Source: Flavobacterium sp. DG2-3 (GTDB lineage Bacteria > Bacteroidota > Bacteroidia > Flavobacteriales > Flavobacteriaceae). From it: a DNA stretch of 64,000 nucleotides. A model generated the notes under the pieces. The model saw only the letters and a list, made by a program, of their open reading frames with translations. It had not been told where the DNA came from and ran no database searches. Where the stretch lies: assembly GCF_030730925.1 (NCBI RefSeq), contig NZ_JAVAMB010000009.1:1-64000 (forward strand), given 5' to 3'. A program made the position numbers and the translations under genes. Shown in pieces: positions 31,237 through 41,028 of this stretch. How positions within the stretch are numbered: the stretch's first letter is position 1; each line of letters begins with the position of its first letter.

Positions 31237-32106
31237 CTAAACTTTAAGAACTACCAGAATATTTCCGGCCGTTAATTCATCATCAGAATATTTTGTAAAA
31301 TCTTCGTGAAGTTTAACTTTTTTAAATAACTCGTATCTTTTACTTCCAACTTCGAGACTTTCATAATCTAAATGTAATATTTCGAAATCATATTTTTTAA
31401 AGATTTCGATAAACTGGGGCAATCTGAACCTGTTGTGATAATCAAATTTTGTACGAATCCTGCTCCACTCTTCTTTACTGTATCTTAAAAAATCCTGAAG
31501 TGATAAAGTACTGTCGCCATGTTGTCTTAAATCACTTGGCGAAATAAAATGTGCTACAAGAGTACCTTTTTTTAGTTGTTTTTTCATTTTTTCATGCAAT
31601 GCGTCAACATCATTTTCATTCATGTGAGACAAAACATATCTGGAGAAAACAAAATCTACATTTGGAAAATCATTTAAAACCCCATTATAATTAGGCTTAT
31701 AATTAATTTCTGCCGGAAGTCCGTATTCATTTTTTAAATCAGAAACAATTTCCTTCCCATATTTATTAGAAAAAAGTTTATTGATTTTTAGAATAGTTTC
31801 TTTTTTAAAATGCTGGTTTATATCAACAGTAATAACACTTTTTACACCAAATTTATATTTAAAAAAATAAGGCATTGCAGGAAACCAACCTGATCCTAAT
31901 TCAAAAATTGTTTTATCTTTCAAATCAAAATTTAAATCAGACAAAACTTTTAAAAGCCTCAAATAAGTTGGTTCAACACTATTTAAACGATTCTCTAAAG
32001 TAGATTTATCAAAAAAACTTTGAATTTTATGGTAACAATAATCATCAACTTTATTTGGTAATAAAGTCAATGTTTTAAACAATGCCGTTTTTATTTTATG
32101 ATTCAT
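31237..32106 (-). CDS. Class I SAM-dependent methyltransferase (289 aa)
   Basis: Motif I FELGSGWFPAMPYFF (about 63-77) and the acidic VDIN after the second strand fit a Rossmann methyltransferase. FVFSRYVLSHMNENDVD resembles the post-motif segment of O- or N-methyltransferases. There is no membrane segment. Encoded within glycosyltransferase genes, it likely methylates a sugar hydroxyl or chain end. The acceptor and position cannot be inferred. It follows the deacetylase-like gene by 7 bp. Confidence 0.78.
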   Translation of the reverse strand: MNHKIKTALFKTLTLLPNKVDDYCYHKIQSFFDKSTLENRLNSVEPTYLRLLKVLSDLNFDLKDKTIFELGSGWFPAMPYFFKYKFGVKSVITVDINQHFKKETILKINKLFSNKYGKEIVSDLKNEYGLPAEINYKPNYNGVLNDFPNVDFVFSRYVLSHMNENDVDALHEKMKKQLKKGTLVAHFISPSDLRQHGDSTLSLQDFLRYSKEEWSRIRTKFDYHNRFRLPQFIEIFKKYDFEILHLDYESLEVGSKRYELFKKVKLHEDFTKYSDDELTAGNILVVLKV

Positions 32107-32113
32107 TTACTTT

Positions 32114-33733
32114 TTAAATTAATTGTCTCATTTTCAATACTGTGTCTACTTTCAAATATATACTCCCATCCGACTTTATGTCTAAAACTATTTTTTCAAA
32201 ATTAGACCAATATTCGATTAACTCCGAAAGAGTCGGGTTCCAGATTTCCTGATTTTTAATTTTCTCTCCTAATAATTTAAACTTCTCTGAAACTATTGGA
32301 TCAATCGTATAAGAATCAGAAAACATTCTTCCAGTGTGATATTCCATTGGAACTGAAAAATAAGTATGTGCAATAAAAACCCCTTTCTCTTTAATAATTG
32401 AATTTAAATTATTCTCTGATAATGATTTTTTAAAATCAAGCATTTCCAAAGTCTGAAAAATATAAAACTCTTTTTCACCAATGGTATGTTTAAATAGCAA
32501 CGGTGAATATTTTGCTAATTTATATGGTTTATTTTTAGCTTTTGCCCAAAATAAAACAACCGAAAAAATTGAAGCTGCAAGACCAAAAGAATCTTTAAAA
32601 AGAGGAAAAATAGATTTTATTTTTCTCTGAAGAAATACTTTTTTAAAATTACCGGCAGTATTTTTATATTTCAGAATTAAATTTTCATCATTGTAATAAT
32701 GAAAAATAATATTTTTAATCATTAACTGCAGCTTTTTCACAAAAGGAAGATTTTTATTTCCTTTTAAAAAACTTTTCAGCGTAAAATGCAATCTATTTAA
32801 TTGATTTATTACGCCTTCTGAAGATGTCCCCGAATCTATATAATTCCAAAGAACACTAATTTCTTTCTCGTCTAAAATGCTTCCATAGTCCTTTTCATTA
32901 AAAATATTCTTTTCTAAAAGAGAAAAATTATACGGCTGAAATCCGTGATCAATCCAAACTTTCAAATCTTCTAAAGGCGGTTTAAATTGAATGAAATCTT
33001 CATAACTTTCTTTTTCAGGCTTAATTGACTGTGATAAAGAATGATAACATAATTCGTGTTCGTCTGCTTTCCATTTCAGCAATTCTTCTTTATCATTCTG
33101 AAATGAAGCATTTTCTGCGCGTTTTGAAAAATGATTTAGAAAAAAACCTTTTGTTACTTTTATATTATTCTCTTTAAAAAAAGTTCTTTGTAATTCTAAA
33201 TTTTCAGTAGTATCAAAATCACAATGATCTGTAAAACAAGCAATCGCAGTAAAGGGATATTTGGATCTACTAAATTCAAGAGCATAATTGTCAGGAAATA
33301 AAAGCGCCGGATTTTCAATAAAACTGAACTTTTGATTGCTTTTAACTATCTTTTTTTGATTGGAATTTTTCGTATAATTAGTCAAAGATGCTGCAAATTC
33401 AGGATTAAAACGCCAAAGCAAAACATTTGATTTTTTTCTGGTTATTTCCCAAATTCCAGGAGTTATATTAGCCTGTATAAGTTGTCCGTTCTGAAGCTTT
33501 ATAATTTTAGGACAAAATTCGTTTGCAATTCTGTTGACGTCACAATTTACCCATTCATAATCATGATTTCTAAATTGTAAAATAGGCTGGTTAAATACAA
33601 TTTCAATATCAAAAGAATTAACATTTGAAAAATCTAATTTATCCAGATCAATTATTATTTTATGCTTTTGATTTTCATCAAAAATAAAATTTTCCTTAAT
33701 TGATTCCTTTTTTATTGAAATGGATTTTATCAA
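32114..33733 (-). CDS. Divergent polysaccharide-deacetylase-like protein (539 aa)
   Basis: I do not recognise this whole protein. Residues 1-155 look beta-rich. Residues about 160-240 resemble a NodB-type metal site: FTDHCDFD (167-174) with Asp169, and EHELCYHS with His226 and His231. A later HTYFSVPMEYHTGR near 455-468 could supply another catalytic histidine. The rest is long, helical and unusual for NodB proteins. It overlaps the upstream GT2 gene by 4 bp (ATGA), so the two are translationally coupled. A sugar N- or O-deacetylase is possible, and catalysis is unproven. Confidence 0.5.
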   Translation of the reverse strand: MIKSISIKKESIKENFIFDENQKHKIIIDLDKLDFSNVNSFDIEIVFNQPILQFRNHDYEWVNCDVNRIANEFCPKIIKLQNGQLIQANITPGIWEITRKKSNVLLWRFNPEFAASLTNYTKNSNQKKIVKSNQKFSFIENPALLFPDNYALEFSRSKYPFTAIACFTDHCDFDTTENLELQRTFFKENNIKVTKGFFLNHFSKRAENASFQNDKEELLKWKADEHELCYHSLSQSIKPEKESYEDFIQFKPPLEDLKVWIDHGFQPYNFSLLEKNIFNEKDYGSILDEKEISVLWNYIDSGTSSEGVINQLNRLHFTLKSFLKGNKNLPFVKKLQLMIKNIIFHYYNDENLILKYKNTAGNFKKVFLQRKIKSIFPLFKDSFGLAASIFSVVLFWAKAKNKPYKLAKYSPLLFKHTIGEKEFYIFQTLEMLDFKKSLSENNLNSIIKEKGVFIAHTYFSVPMEYHTGRMFSDSYTIDPIVSEKFKLLGEKIKNQEIWNPTLSELIEYWSNFEKIVLDIKSDGSIYLKVDTVLKMRQLI

Positions 33734-35289
33734 TTGATATTCTTTTTAGATTTATTTTTTAATTGTTCTGCCCAAAATAAGCTGGCTTCCCACTGTTTGC
33801 AAAAATTAAAGAAATACTTTATTGGATTTTTAATATTCTGAACTTTATAAAATTTTAAGAAAAGTACCGTTTTATAGCCGTATAGTTGTTTTTTCTTTAA
33901 ATGCAAAATTTTATAAAGCATAACGGTTGGAGAAGGTTTCGGCTGAATTACATCATGTGCCCAGGCCAAAACAGGTTTCGATCTAAAACCGCCTACAGGC
34001 GCTTTAAGATGAGTAATTTCAGGTTTAGTTGAAAAGAGAATATCAAAACCTAAATTTCTTAATTGTGCTCCATAATCGCTGTCTTCACCGTAACCATGCT
34101 CAAAACTAAGATTATACGAAACTGATTTTAAATTTACAGATTTTACTATGCTACAACCTGATCCAAAACTGTCCCATTGTGTTTTTTGCTTCTCTTTTTT
34201 GCTTTCTAAATATCCTGGTTCATAACAACCGAAAGTGACCTGTTCTGTACCATCATTCTCTATAAGTTCAAAAGCTTCTTTCAAAAATGTATCCTGAATT
34301 CGTATATCATCATCTGCCATAAAAACCCATTCACTTTCAGTCTCTGCGAGAGCCAAATTTCTGGCATTACAGGCTCCTGTCTGATGTGTAAACGTATGTT
34401 TTATTTGAAAAGGCCAAAATTCTTTTTGTAAATAATCGAGTTCTGAACTGCTATTTAAATTCGGATTTTGTTCAATTATGATAACGTTTTTCGGCAAATG
34501 AGTCTGTTTTGACAAATCTTTTAAAACATCATACAAATATTTTTTTCTTGCGATAGTTGGAATAATCACATCTGTCGTCTTTTTATCGGTTACTTTTTTA
34601 GCAGACTGAATCAAAATATCATCCAGTACATTTTCTTTTAAGCTTCTTTTTCTAAAGCCAAAACTCGTAATTAAAGGAAGAAGAGCAAACTTACTTTCGC
34701 ATAAAAACAGATTCAAAAACAATAAGAAAACCCAGCCTGTTTTGTAATGTTGTTTTACAAAACGAAAAACTAAATAATTACTACTTTTTTTCTTAGTAAG
34801 AACTTTTGAAGTATCTTTTACCAGTAACGGCTCAGAATAACATAAAAGCCCACATAACATTGCAAGCTTTGCCAATGAAACAAGAAAATAATTAAAACTG
34901 AAATCTTCTTTGATTTTATTTCTTAAAAGATTTAAAACCGAAGCATGAATTCCTCCAACATCACCACTCATTAACCATGTCGGATAACAAACGTCTTTTT
35001 TTACATTTAAAAAAAGTGATTCGTCGACATATTCGATTGCATCAGGCAAAAAATGGTTTTCGGATAAATTATAAGAAGCCATTATTTTTTTGTGATGAAA
35101 AACATCCTGAATTTTTGACTGATTTAAATTTGATTTTAAATCCAGCCGGCACCAAATTATAAGTTCATCTGAATATTTTTCAGCAATCTGAAATAAATTA
35201 TACGCTACACTTTCTAGGGAAAATGGGATATTTTCTCCTTGAAAGTTAACCTCAACTACTTTATTATTCTGATGATAAACGATTATCAC
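33730..35289 (-). CDS. GT2 glycosyltransferase with N-terminal extension (519 aa)
   Basis: The GT-A domain begins only near residue 240 (VIIPTIARKKYLYDVLKDLS) and has ADDDIR at 325-330 and YGEDSDYGAQLRNLG later. The first 235 residues form an unrecognised domain with WCRLDLKSNLN and WLMSGDVGGIHASVL and possibly one or two hydrophobic stretches (about 131-150 and 186-200). The protein is unusually long for a GT2. It is coupled to the downstream deacetylase-like gene by a 4-bp overlap. The extension may bind an acceptor or partner. Confidence 0.78.
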   Translation of the reverse strand: MIIVYHQNNKVVEVNFQGENIPFSLESVAYNLFQIAEKYSDELIIWCRLDLKSNLNQSKIQDVFHHKKIMASYNLSENHFLPDAIEYVDESLFLNVKKDVCYPTWLMSGDVGGIHASVLNLLRNKIKEDFSFNYFLVSLAKLAMLCGLLCYSEPLLVKDTSKVLTKKKSSNYLVFRFVKQHYKTGWVFLLFLNLFLCESKFALLPLITSFGFRKRSLKENVLDDILIQSAKKVTDKKTTDVIIPTIARKKYLYDVLKDLSKQTHLPKNVIIIEQNPNLNSSSELDYLQKEFWPFQIKHTFTHQTGACNARNLALAETESEWVFMADDDIRIQDTFLKEAFELIENDGTEQVTFGCYEPGYLESKKEKQKTQWDSFGSGCSIVKSVNLKSVSYNLSFEHGYGEDSDYGAQLRNLGFDILFSTKPEITHLKAPVGGFRSKPVLAWAHDVIQPKPSPTVMLYKILHLKKKQLYGYKTVLFLKFYKVQNIKNPIKYFFNFCKQWEASLFWAEQLKNKSKKNIN

Positions 35290-35297
35290 TTTCTTGA

Positions 35298-36449
35298 TTA
35301 TTTCTTATTTAAAATACTTTGATAAAAAGTGATATTTTCAAGAACTAATTTTTTAATATCAAATTTTTCTTCTACACTTTTTCTGGCTGCTTCACCAATT
35401 TTCTGTGCCAAAATATTATCCCTTAAAACTTGTTTTATTCTTGCTACGTACAAATCATGATTGGAGGGATAAACCAGAAAACCAGTTTCTTCATCTGCAA
35501 TTAATTCCTGAGACCATCCAATATTACTATTTACAACTGATTTTTGCATTGCCATAGACTCAATCGTCACCATTCCTAAAGTTTCTGCGAAAGTAGGAAA
35601 CACGCATACATTTGCTTTTTTAATATAATTTTGAACTTCGCTGTAGGGAATCTTACCCAAATATTCTACATTATTTAAATCATCCTGGAATAAATTCTGT
35701 ATTAATTCCCATGTAGATTTTGAATTCGTTTTTAAATCGGGTGCGTCGCCACCAATTAAAACTAATTTGGCATTCGGGAAATCTTTACGCACTTTATTAA
35801 AAATTTCAGGAAGTTCTAAAACTCCTTTTTTTCTAATTAAAGTGCCAATATATAAAATCAGATCTTTTTCAAATTCCTTTGGTGTTTCATTCTCAAAGTT
35901 CTCAAGATTTAAACCGTAATGAATAGTTTTGATTTCTTTTCTTTTTATGTTAAAAAGTTGTTTAGAAACATCTCCGGCAAACTTGGTCGGAGCAATAAAT
36001 GCTTTTGCTCCGTTTATAGCAATTTTTTCAAACCAGAAATTTTTACGCTTTTGTTTTCTGTTTTCTAAATGACAGAAGTAAGCATCACTTCCGTGAAAAC
36101 GAATTATAAGCGGAATTTTAAAATTCATCAAAGCGGTTATTCCCGTCCAGTCAGGGGCTTCAATTAAATCTATTTTTTCTTTCTTAGATACTTCGTTACA
36201 ATAATTCTCAATATATTTTCTTTGGAAAAACCAGCTTAAAAATCTATAATCTCTTTTCTTAATTAAATGTATTTTAATCCCGTCTTCCACAATAATTTCA
36301 TGGGTATTCTGACCATAAATAAAAACAGAAACATTTACACCTTCTTTCGCCAAAGAAATGGCCAGATTTTTTATACTGGTACCTATTCCGGCAGCATGTT
36401 TAACTTTTTCGTGTGGGAATTCTGGGGTTAAAAAAGCGATATGCATCAT
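35298..36449 (-). CDS. GT4-family glycosyltransferase (383 aa)
   Basis: GT-B features are an AAGIGTSIKNLAISLAKEG loop near the N-terminus, RFHGSDAYFC near residue 115, LYIGTLIRKKGVLELP opening the second domain, and the EX7E motif ETLGMVTIE (about 294-302). These are hallmarks of GT4 sugar transferases using a nucleotide-sugar donor. It overlaps the SGNH gene by one base, which ties it to the acylation pair. Which sugar it transfers is unknown. Confidence 0.88.
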   Translation of the reverse strand: MMHIAFLTPEFPHEKVKHAAGIGTSIKNLAISLAKEGVNVSVFIYGQNTHEIIVEDGIKIHLIKKRDYRFLSWFFQRKYIENYCNEVSKKEKIDLIEAPDWTGITALMNFKIPLIIRFHGSDAYFCHLENRKQKRKNFWFEKIAINGAKAFIAPTKFAGDVSKQLFNIKRKEIKTIHYGLNLENFENETPKEFEKDLILYIGTLIRKKGVLELPEIFNKVRKDFPNAKLVLIGGDAPDLKTNSKSTWELIQNLFQDDLNNVEYLGKIPYSEVQNYIKKANVCVFPTFAETLGMVTIESMAMQKSVVNSNIGWSQELIADEETGFLVYPSNHDLYVARIKQVLRDNILAQKIGEAARKSVEEKFDIKKLVLENITFYQSILNKK

Positions 36450-37330
36450 TATTTATTAAAAAAGTCTTTAACTATTCTGGATGTAAACAACTTTGCCCCT
36501 TCATCTGTCATATGCCCGCAGGAAGAAAAATACTTATCATCAATAACCGTATTTTCATAATTATAAATTTCGGGATAAGCTTTTTTAACCTTCGCAAAAT
36601 AATTCATTCCAACAACATTTTTGCACATTGGAGTCATAACAGCAATAAAGTTGATATTGTGTTTTTTGCAAAGACTTTTAATTTCTTCGTAATATTTATT
36701 GTGTGGCAATGGATTAAGATTGATAATGTTATTTTTCATATTGCCATTTTTATGTTTTTCTAACGGATAGTAACCTAAATTATACAGTGATGTAGTTTTC
36801 TTCTCAATTCCGGTAAAAAAAACTTCTCTAACTCCAATTTTAGTTTGATACTTAATATATCTGTAAAACGGGATATAGTATAATTCTTTAAAATCACTTT
36901 CATTTTTGAAGTGATTTTTAATTATTGATGAGTTGTGAATATATGGCAAAAATAATGCTGAGATACCTTCTGCCTGATGATCGTTGGAAAGATTCAAATC
37001 GGCTTCAAGAATTACATTTTTGATTTCGTACTTTCTTTCCAGCATCAATTTTAACATTAACGAAGCTTCAAATAAATGGCCGCCACTCATTCCGTAGTTA
37101 AATGTTTTGATTCCTTTATCTTCAAACATTTGCGAAACAAAATGATTATTTGCTCTTGAAGAACCAAGAATAACGACATCGTATTTTTTTGCTGAAGAAT
37201 TGAAAACAGTTTCAATTTTCCCACGATTTTTAGACTGTAAAAATACATAAGTATAGACTACGTCAAGGAGAACCGCAATCAGAACTACTACTACAAAAAT
37301 TAAAAATATGTAACGTATAAACTTTTTCAT
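36449..37330 (-). CDS. SGNH/GDSL-like hydrolase, membrane-anchored
   Basis: One N-terminal membrane helix (about 7-29) precedes a periplasmic domain of the SGNH type, with ILGSSRANNHF (about 54-64, Ser57 or Ser58 as nucleophile) and GHMTDEGAKLF near 272-282 as the equivalent of the DxxH block. It lies directly after an MBOAT gene with a 1-bp overlap, the arrangement of AlgI with AlgX or AlgJ, and of DltB with DltD. It likely completes O-acylation of the glycan, or removes acyl groups. The histidine in the DxxH block is followed by Met and Thr rather than the usual pattern. Confidence 0.7.
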   Translation of the reverse strand: MKKFIRYIFLIFVVVVLIAVLLDVVYTYVFLQSKNRGKIETVFNSSAKKYDVVILGSSRANNHFVSQMFEDKGIKTFNYGMSGGHLFEASLMLKLMLERKYEIKNVILEADLNLSNDHQAEGISALFLPYIHNSSIIKNHFKNESDFKELYYIPFYRYIKYQTKIGVREVFFTGIEKKTTSLYNLGYYPLEKHKNGNMKNNIINLNPLPHNKYYEEIKSLCKKHNINFIAVMTPMCKNVVGMNYFAKVKKAYPEIYNYENTVIDDKYFSSCGHMTDEGAKLFTSRIVKDFFNK

Positions 37331-38763
37331 TAAAATTGGAAATAAATAAATTCTTTATAATCTGAATATGTTCCAAAAGCAATGATGGCAAGAATTGCTA
37401 AAGCCATTTTAAACATATTTCTTTTTCCGGAAATTGGTTCTTCTTTCGTTCGATTATTCCACTCAACCAAAACAAACAAACCAATCATTAATAATAATTC
37501 ATAATTGTAACGTTCATTTTCTAAATACTGCGAAGCAAACTTATTATCTGTAAAAATCCTTTTTAAATATAATACTGCATCTGTAATTGTTCTGGCTCTA
37601 AAAAATACCCAAGCCACGCAAGTCAGTAAAAAAGTAGTAAGAATGCTAAACAATACTTTTACAGAATCCAGATCCCATTTTAAAACAATTGAATCCATGT
37701 TATTTCTGTTATTGTTTGAAAGTAACAAGGGCAGAAAATAAACTGCATTTATAAATCCCCAGACGATGTAAGTCCAATTGGCTCCATGCCAAAAACCACT
37801 AACAAGAAAAATGATAAATGTATTTCTAATTTTCATCCACAGTCCGCCTTTACTTCCGCCCAACGGAATGTATAAATAATCGCGAAACCAGGAAGAAAGC
37901 GAAATATGCCAGCGACGCCAAAACTCGGCAATATCTCTTGAGAAATAAGGATAATTGAAGTTTCTCAATAAATCTAAACCAAACAATTTCGAAACTCCAA
38001 GCGCCATATCTGAATATCCGGAAAAGTCTCCATAAATCTGAAAAGCGAAATAAATGGCGCCTAAAATCAGTGATAAAGAATTCATGGATTGATAATGGTC
38101 AAAAATTGCATTGGCGTAGACCGCACAAGTATCTGCTATAACCACTTTTTTTACTAATCCCCAAACTATCTGACAAACTCCTTGTTTTGCTTTTTCAAAA
38201 TCAAACTCCCGCTTTTCTTTTAATTCTGGCAATAAGTGCGTTGCTCTCTCAATCGGCCCTGCAACCAGAAGAGGAAAGTAACTCACAAATAATGAATAAT
38301 CTATAAAATTATATTCGGCTTTTATTCTTTTATAATAAATGTCAATTACATAAGACAATCCGTGGAAAGTATAGAAAGAAATTCCGACTGGTAAAATAAC
38401 ATCCAGCAAAATCGGACTGGCTTTAAACCTAAAAGAGGTAAACATTTCTGCAAAAGAACTGGCAAAGAAATTATAGTATTTAAAGATTCCTAAAAATCCT
38501 AAATTGACTAAAATACTCAGCCAAAACCAAAATTTTCTTCCTTTATCAGAATCACTTTTTTCAATTTGGATTCCGGTAAAATAATCCAGAAATGTTGAGA
38601 AAACCAACAAGAACAGAAATCTCCAATCCCAACAGGAATAGAAATAGTAACTTGCTACAATTAATAATGCATTTTGAGTGCTTTTGTTTTTATTGAAAAC
38701 GAACCAATACAGAAAAAAAACAATTGGCAAAAAGATGGCAAAAGCCAACGAATTAAAGAACAT
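37330..38763 (-). CDS. MBOAT-family O-acyltransferase (AlgI-like)
   Basis: This polytopic membrane enzyme passes acyl groups across the membrane for glycan O-acylation. FWRRWHISLSSWFRDYLYIP and the downstream SGFWHGANWTYIVWG with its invariant histidine (about residue 318) are the MBOAT signature, and IPLGGSKGG links them. Length 477 aa and about ten hydrophobic segments fit AlgI. It pairs with the adjacent SGNH protein. Acetyl-CoA is the most likely donor, by analogy with AlgI. Confidence 0.92.
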   Translation of the reverse strand: MFFNSLAFAIFLPIVFFLYWFVFNKNKSTQNALLIVASYYFYSCWDWRFLFLLVFSTFLDYFTGIQIEKSDSDKGRKFWFWLSILVNLGFLGIFKYYNFFASSFAEMFTSFRFKASPILLDVILPVGISFYTFHGLSYVIDIYYKRIKAEYNFIDYSLFVSYFPLLVAGPIERATHLLPELKEKREFDFEKAKQGVCQIVWGLVKKVVIADTCAVYANAIFDHYQSMNSLSLILGAIYFAFQIYGDFSGYSDMALGVSKLFGLDLLRNFNYPYFSRDIAEFWRRWHISLSSWFRDYLYIPLGGSKGGLWMKIRNTFIIFLVSGFWHGANWTYIVWGFINAVYFLPLLLSNNNRNNMDSIVLKWDLDSVKVLFSILTTFLLTCVAWVFFRARTITDAVLYLKRIFTDNKFASQYLENERYNYELLLMIGLFVLVEWNNRTKEEPISGKRNMFKMALAILAIIAFGTYSDYKEFIYFQF

Positions 38764-38769
38764 AAATGA

Positions 38770-40167
38770 TTATTTTTTTAAAATACTTTTTAAACTATCC
38801 CAAATTTTTTCAGATGCTTTGGTTGGTTCCGGTCCTACAACTATATCAAACCATTTTTTACTTTCTTTTACGCTGGAAATTTTTCCGTCTACAATATCTT
38901 TGACTATCGTTTTCAAATCTTTTTTATCTCTAACCCATAAAGCAGCTGCTTCAGAAGGTTTTGATCTAAAATGAATATATTTATAGTTCTGTCCAATGTC
39001 ACGAATTCCTTTTTTTAATTGTGGCTGTTCATAATCAAAAAATAAACATGATTTATTGTGTGCAGAAAAATCAAAAACCATTGAAGAGGCAATATTCCCA
39101 ACAAATTCGGTGTACTCGCAAATATTAGACTGAAGTGCAAAATCTTCTTTGGTTGGCATAATTTCGTTCCAGCTTGTTCCGACCGGACTCCATAACGGAT
39201 CAATATTTACAATTACATCTTTGTAATTTTCTAAAACGGCATCGTAACGATCTGTAAAATCTACCGGACATTTTCTATAAATTATTCCTAAAGAATACCC
39301 TACTTTATTCAATTCTCTAACGGATAATGCCAAATCTTCCAAATAATACTGATCAAGAGGAGAAGTCACAATATCGTCGCCAGAATAACAGATGTATTTC
39401 TTGTTAAGATCCAGATTATGAGTTTTATAAAATTCTTCTCTGGTTTGTAAAAGACTTTTATCAAAATGACTTTCAAATTGAGGTGTTCCTGTTACCAATA
39501 CCTGATTTTCATTTACATACGGGCAATACATTAAAAGTTCTTTTTTCATGTGTTTGCTCCAGACAAAATAATAATCTGTTTCAACCAAAGTTGTTGCTTT
39601 GGGCAAATTATCCCATGAAAAAATAAACGTTCCGGTTGGAATTCCTAAATCCTGTGCTGCCAAAATTGAAGCTATCGCTTGCGTCGGTCGCGGATTGGTA
39701 CAAAAAACAAAATCAGGTTTGTGTTCTTCTAATTGCTTTTTGCTTTCTTTATATTTATTGGTAGAGCGCTCGCCTTTTTTTATTTGTTCACGAACAAATT
39801 TGATTCCTTTTTCGTTAGAACCAAATTTCACCAAAACATCAACCATTACACTTTTGGTGAAATTGGTGAGCCCTTTGTAAGATTGCGGAAAATTATACGT
39901 ATTGTAAACTATTTCATTAAATTTTCTATCAAAAACATTCAATTCCATTCTTTTTCGGGCACGAGTGTAAACCGTAGTTAATGGATTTAATGATTTTTCC
40001 TGAATCTTTAATTCATTAAAACCTAATTTTTCATTTATCGAAAATGGTGTATTATTCCAATACGTGATATCAAAACCGTTTTTTTCTCCAATATCTTTAA
40101 ATGAAGTCAGGGCAAAATTTCGAAGTCCAACTCCGTCTGGTAAAAAGATAAATATGTTTTTTTTCAT
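38770..40167 (-). CDS. Unrecognised GT-B-like protein in the glycan locus (465 aa)
   Basis: I do not recognise a family with certainty. PDGVGLRNFALTSFKDIGEK at the start, PDFVFCTNPRPTQAIASIL (about 150-168) and TGTFIFSWDNLPKAT, and a later DIGQNYKYIHFRS, suggest an alpha/beta two-domain transferase of the GT-B or CDP-glycerol-transferase kind. No signal or membrane helix is visible. It sits between the pyruvyltransferase-like and MBOAT genes, in the same orientation, with a 6-bp gap to the latter. It is probably a transferase of a non-standard residue, but this is inference. Confidence 0.6.
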   Translation of the reverse strand: MKKNIFIFLPDGVGLRNFALTSFKDIGEKNGFDITYWNNTPFSINEKLGFNELKIQEKSLNPLTTVYTRARKRMELNVFDRKFNEIVYNTYNFPQSYKGLTNFTKSVMVDVLVKFGSNEKGIKFVREQIKKGERSTNKYKESKKQLEEHKPDFVFCTNPRPTQAIASILAAQDLGIPTGTFIFSWDNLPKATTLVETDYYFVWSKHMKKELLMYCPYVNENQVLVTGTPQFESHFDKSLLQTREEFYKTHNLDLNKKYICYSGDDIVTSPLDQYYLEDLALSVRELNKVGYSLGIIYRKCPVDFTDRYDAVLENYKDVIVNIDPLWSPVGTSWNEIMPTKEDFALQSNICEYTEFVGNIASSMVFDFSAHNKSCLFFDYEQPQLKKGIRDIGQNYKYIHFRSKPSEAAALWVRDKKDLKTIVKDIVDGKISSVKESKKWFDIVVGPEPTKASEKIWDSLKSILKK

Positions 40168-40201
40168 TTAAAATAAAAAGCTAAAACTGCTATTTGAAAT
40201 C

Positions 40202-41023
40202 CTATTTTTTAAAAGGACAAACTTTTAAAAGTCCGTCGCATAATTGACTGATTATTTCTCTTTTTGGAAGATTCGGAAGTTCTTCAAAGAGTTTTTCTAA
40301 CTCAGAATCTGTATATTTTTCGAGTCTGATTTCAGGTTTAAAAAATGGCATTTGAACAGATTCAAAATAATCCTGATATTTTATGTCATCTCCAAAAACC
40401 TTATCTGAGAATTTCTGCCAAACTGCTGGAATATTATACGCATGAGCAACTATAACGCCGTGAAGTGATGAGGAAATAATTTTTTCGCATTGTAAAAATT
40501 CGATTGTTTTGGCTTCGATATCATTTGTCATCATATCGATTAGAAGTACTTCCGGATTATCAGAAAACCAATTTTGTACTAACTTATAATCATTATAATG
40601 TGGCACAAAACCATATTTATATTTTTTCTCCACTTTCGGATTAAAATATCTTGGCAGTAATAAAGCCGGATCGCCATACACATCGGGAACATTATAAGAA
40701 AGTTCTAAAAGAAATTTTCTCGTCTGCGGACCACGAACGGCTAAAAATACTGCATTCTTTATTTTGATGTTCTGATCTATTATTCCGCTGCCCCAAACAA
40801 TACATTTTTGGTTTACATTTGCCAAAATACTTCCGACAGTAACATAAATCGGCGCAAACCAATCAAAAAAGGAAAACTTTTTAGGCCAGGCAAAAACTAC
40901 TTTTTTTCCGGAAATTTTCTCTACAAGGTATTTGCCCAGAAGATCTCCGTAATTTTCATTTTTCTTCCTCTGAATGATTTTTTCATTCCACCAAAAAAGT
41001 CTGATTGTTTTTGCGAAAAACAT
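40202..41023 (-). CDS. Polysaccharide pyruvyl transferase family protein
   Basis: The 273-aa protein follows the CsaB/WcaK pattern: NYGDLLGKYLVEKISG near the N-terminus, an alpha/beta core with VWGSGII and AVRGPQTRKFL, DPALLLPRYF, and the SSLHGVIVAHAYNIPAVW block carrying the likely catalytic histidine. Family members add pyruvate ketals to sugars or act as transferases. The length is short for the family but complete in its motifs. It follows the neuB-like gene by 5 bp. A ketal-pyruvate substituent on the glycan is a plausible outcome. Confidence 0.8.
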   Translation of the reverse strand: MFFAKTIRLFWWNEKIIQRKKNENYGDLLGKYLVEKISGKKVVFAWPKKFSFFDWFAPIYVTVGSILANVNQKCIVWGSGIIDQNIKIKNAVFLAVRGPQTRKFLLELSYNVPDVYGDPALLLPRYFNPKVEKKYKYGFVPHYNDYKLVQNWFSDNPEVLLIDMMTNDIEAKTIEFLQCEKIISSSLHGVIVAHAYNIPAVWQKFSDKVFGDDIKYQDYFESVQMPFFKPEIRLEKYTDSELEKLFEELPNLPKREIISQLCDGLLKVCPFKK

Positions 41024-41028
41024 ATAAT

